A model generated the notes under the pieces. It was not told the DNA's origin. It worked only from the letters and a program-made list of their open reading frames with translations, and made no database searches. From NCBI GenBank assembly GCA_900555215.1, contig USKR01000038.1, positions 1-8,306 of the forward strand: DNA of 8,306 bases. The letters run 5' to 3'. The stretch is from an uncultured Ruminococcus sp. (GTDB lineage: Bacteria > Bacillota > Clostridia > Lachnospirales > Lachnospiraceae). The translations under genes were made by a program, and so were the position numbers. Positions 6,323 through 8,306 of the stretch are shown here, one piece after another (the stretch's first letter is position 1; each line of letters starts with the position of its first letter).

Positions 6323-8306
6323 TTATCGTTCTTTCTGTTTTGCGCTGACGATCGTATAATAACTTTTAGACGTCACCCAGTACACGATCACATAAAACAA
6401 CGCAAACACAAGATAACAGCATGCGGTTACGATCAGAAGAAGTTTTTCATCCGTCCCCGCCGAGATCAGCTTCATGATCCTGGAGATGAGCGGATAGGCA
6501 AACGCCAGGTGGATCCCTGCCGCGATCAGCGGGAGAAAGAATACTGTAAGCACCTGAGAATTGATGCTCTGTTTTACTTCTTTCCGGCTCATTCCCACTT
6601 TCATCAGAATATCAAACCGATCCTGGTCTTCATAGCCTTCCGATATCTGCTTATAATACATGATCAGCACGGTTCCAAAGAGGAATACAGCTCCCAGGAG
6701 GATTCCCAGGAAGAAAAGCCCGCCGAAAAGGGCAACATATTCCGTCCGGCTCTCAGCCTTAGATTCTGTATACCAATACACATAATCCCCGGAGCCGTCT
6801 TCTTTGGACAGAACCGTGAACCGGTCTGAGATCTCATTATATATTTCTGACTGTTCCTCGTCCCCGCATCCTATATCAAAACTGTAACACCGCTGGATCG
6901 AAGAAGCGCCTTCTCCTTCAAGAGATTCGTTTTTTATCCGGCACATCTCCTCCATAACAGAAGCATCTTTCACTACGACAAACAAACTCCCCAGCGCATT
7001 TGCATCTGCCTCCCCGATACGGAAAGGTTCCTGTTCCAGCTTCTCTGTTTTCCATGTGCCAAACCCCTCGAAGCATACCGTATCATAATCATAATCCATC
7101 TTGTACGGATATATAAGTGCTTCATCATCCGCCAGCTCTGCATCTGATCCGGTCAGACGGTTATAATCTTCCAGCGGGAGCACATAGACTCCCCGGAGTT
7201 CCCCTGTGTCCAGATTTGTCTGTCCGTTCTTCTCCCCCTTGTTCAGGTCGATCAGAAATTCTGTCCCGAACTGGTAAACAGTCAGGCTGTACATATAATA
7301 ATCTTCAAGATTATCCGCTGTCTCTCCATGTTCTGCCAGCACGTCTTCCACCGCGCTGATATACGGCTCTGTATCTTCATTGTTCAGGCCAGTCCGGTCT
7401 GCAAAACTGATCTGCACAAGCAGATCATGCGGATAACGTTTGCTCACCGCATCCTCCGACTGTGCAAACAGACATGTAGTTGACGATACCGTAACAAGCA
7501 CCATTGTAGACAGGATGCAGATCGAAGCCAGACCCGCACCGTTCCGCTTCATGCGGTACGTCATGGATGAAAGCGAGATAAAATGTTTTGTCTTATAGTA
7601 ATATTTCTTATTCTTCTGCAGCATGCGGCAGAGTACCACAGACCCTGCGATAAAGAGAAAATACGTAGCGAGGATGACCATGACCACAGCCAGGAAGAAC
7701 AGGACCATTGCAGTCATGGGATCGAGCACAGCCACTGCCATATAATAAGCGGCTCCAAGCAGCGCCGCGCCAAAAAGCGCAATCAGCCAGTTTGCCTTCG
7801 GAGGCTTCTCGCCCGTCCTCTCACTGCGGAGCATCTCGACCGGCCGGAGCCTGAAAATAGAGACTACCATCCTCAGCATGATCAGAAGAGAGATTGCCAG
7901 GAAGAGAAGGACGGTCCACATAATCGGCTCGAGTGCAATATGCATGTCAAACCCCGTTTTCCCTCCAAGGATCTTCATCGCCGCCATCTCTGCAAGCTTG
8001 GAAAACAAGATGCCGAATATCAATCCCGCCGCAATGGAAGCTGCAGCAGTCAGCACGTTTTCCCACAGAAGGATCTTTACCAGATTCCTTTTTCCCATAC
8101 CCAGTATATTATACAGACCGAATTCTTTCTGTCTTCTTCGGATCAGAAAAGAATTTGTATAATATAGAAAGATCAGGGAAAAGATCCCGATAACAAAAAC
8201 TCCGAACCCCAGCATGGACTGGAGCATATTTCCTCCGAACACTCCGGAAAAATCTGCGCTCATAGAAAGATACGCCACGACATAAAACATCATCACCATA
8301 CAGATA
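6323..8306 (-). CDS. BceB-type ABC transporter permease (FtsX-like), 5' end outside window
   Basis: Membrane permease of the family that, with a partner ATPase, removes cell-wall-targeting peptide antibiotics such as bacitracin or lantibiotics from their targets and often signals to a two-component system. The frame is open past the right edge (Ile-Cys before the Met at 8299), so the first residues are missing. Numbering from that Met, hydrophobic segments lie near 1-13, 28-50, 82-104, 125-147, 171-192, 196-223, 256-279, 521-548, 583-605 and 619-642. These are ten helices with a loop of about 240 residues between helices 7 and 8, the BceB layout. The loop is rich in Asp and Glu and has Cys409, 453, 471 and 478. 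FtsX-like cytoplasmic segments are EFGLYNILGMGKR (59-71) and FDILMKVGMSRKEV (562-575). The stop is TAA at 6323; no clear terminator follows. The ATPase gene should lie to the right. The peptide recognised cannot be told from the sequence. Confidence 0.9.
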   Translation of the reverse strand, partial: ICMVMMFYVVAYLSMSADFSGVFGGNMLQSMLGFGVFVIGIFSLIFLYYTNSFLIRRRQKEFGLYNILGMGKRNLVKILLWENVLTAAASIAAGLIFGILFSKLAEMAAMKILGGKTGFDMHIALEPIMWTVLLFLAISLLIMLRMVVSIFRLRPVEMLRSERTGEKPPKANWLIALFGAALLGAAYYMAVAVLDPMTAMVLFFLAVVMVILATYFLFIAGSVVLCRMLQKNKKYYYKTKHFISLSSMTYRMKRNGAGLASICILSTMVLVTVSSTTCLFAQSEDAVSKRYPHDLLVQISFADRTGLNNEDTEPYISAVEDVLAEHGETADNLEDYYMYSLTVYQFGTEFLIDLNKGEKNGQTNLDTGELRGVYVLPLEDYNRLTGSDAELADDEALIYPYKMDYDYDTVCFEGFGTWKTEKLEQEPFRIGEADANALGSLFVVVKDASVMEEMCRIKNESLEGEGASSIQRCYSFDIGCGDEEQSEIYNEISDRFTVLSKEDGSGDYVYWYTESKAESRTEYVALFGGLFFLGILLGAVFLFGTVLIMYYKQISEGYEDQDRFDILMKVGMSRKEVKQSINSQVLTVFFLPLIAAGIHLAFAYPLISRIMKLISAGTDEKLLLIVTACCYLVFALFYVIVYWVTSKSYYTIVSAKQKER

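Noticed and set aside
6315..6324. Ten-base palindrome AAGGCGCCTT overlapping the permease stop codon
   Set aside because: It has no loop, so it is not a usable hairpin, and no U-tract follows. It is probably a by-product of the codons and not a terminator.
7583..8167. Plus-strand open frame of 194 codons opposite the permease
   Set aside because: It is antisense to well-defined membrane helices of the permease, and its composition (many His, Gln, Arg) is typical of reversed hydrophobic coding sequence.
1..8306. CRISPR arrays, tRNA or rRNA genes, insertion sequences
   Set aside because: I saw no regularly spaced repeat, tRNA-like cloverleaf, rRNA-like sequence or transposase in any frame.

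Overview
The window looks like chromosome from a low-to-moderate GC anaerobic Gram-positive gut bacterium of the Lachnospiraceae type. This is inferred from strong purine-rich Shine-Dalgarno sites, a Bce-type peptide-resistance ABC permease, a 'cytidylate kinase-like' protein of the kind common in Clostridia, and a large secreted glycosidase carrying F5/8-type (CBM32-like), Fn3, EF-hand/dockerin-like and cohesin-like modules. I cannot name the species. All three supported genes lie on the minus strand, so the window reads from right to left.

Right side (8306 to 6323): the 3' part of a ten-helix FtsX/BceB-type permease with a large acidic extracellular domain. Its first residues, and presumably its ATPase partner, are beyond the right edge. 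The 206-base gap from 6117 to 6322 holds an extended -10 promoter, a 13-base direct repeat with a 19-base period just upstream of it, a stable hairpin, and a strong ribosome binding site. These precede a 209-residue cytidylate-kinase-like protein (6116 to 5487).

Middle (5486 to 4903): 584 bases without a credible gene. It holds a hairpin that may terminate the kinase-like gene, a good sigma-A type promoter for the glycosidase (TTTACA, 17 bases, TATAAA), and a predicted leader of about 330 bases with several perfect inverted repeats. The largest repeat is a GC-rich hairpin at 4976-5040.

Left side (4902 to 1): one continuous reading frame of at least 1634 codons that runs off the left edge. 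It encodes a secreted multimodular GH31-family enzyme. In order it has a signal peptide, N-terminal beta-sandwich, GH31 barrel with candidate catalytic Asp491 and Asp542, C-terminal beta domains including a DUF5110-like one, Fn3, an F5/8 type C/CBM32-like module, a single EF-hand loop, a cohesin-like module, and a second F5/8-like module. The closest relatives I can recall are GH31 enzymes acting on O-linked GalNAc, so a role in mucin-type host glycan use is the leading hypothesis, not a demonstrated function.

The three genes do not form an obvious pathway. Each of the two complete 5' ends has its own promoter. The most unusual material is the structured leader of the glycosidase, the repeats around both promoters, and the EF-hand/cohesin arrangement in the enzyme.
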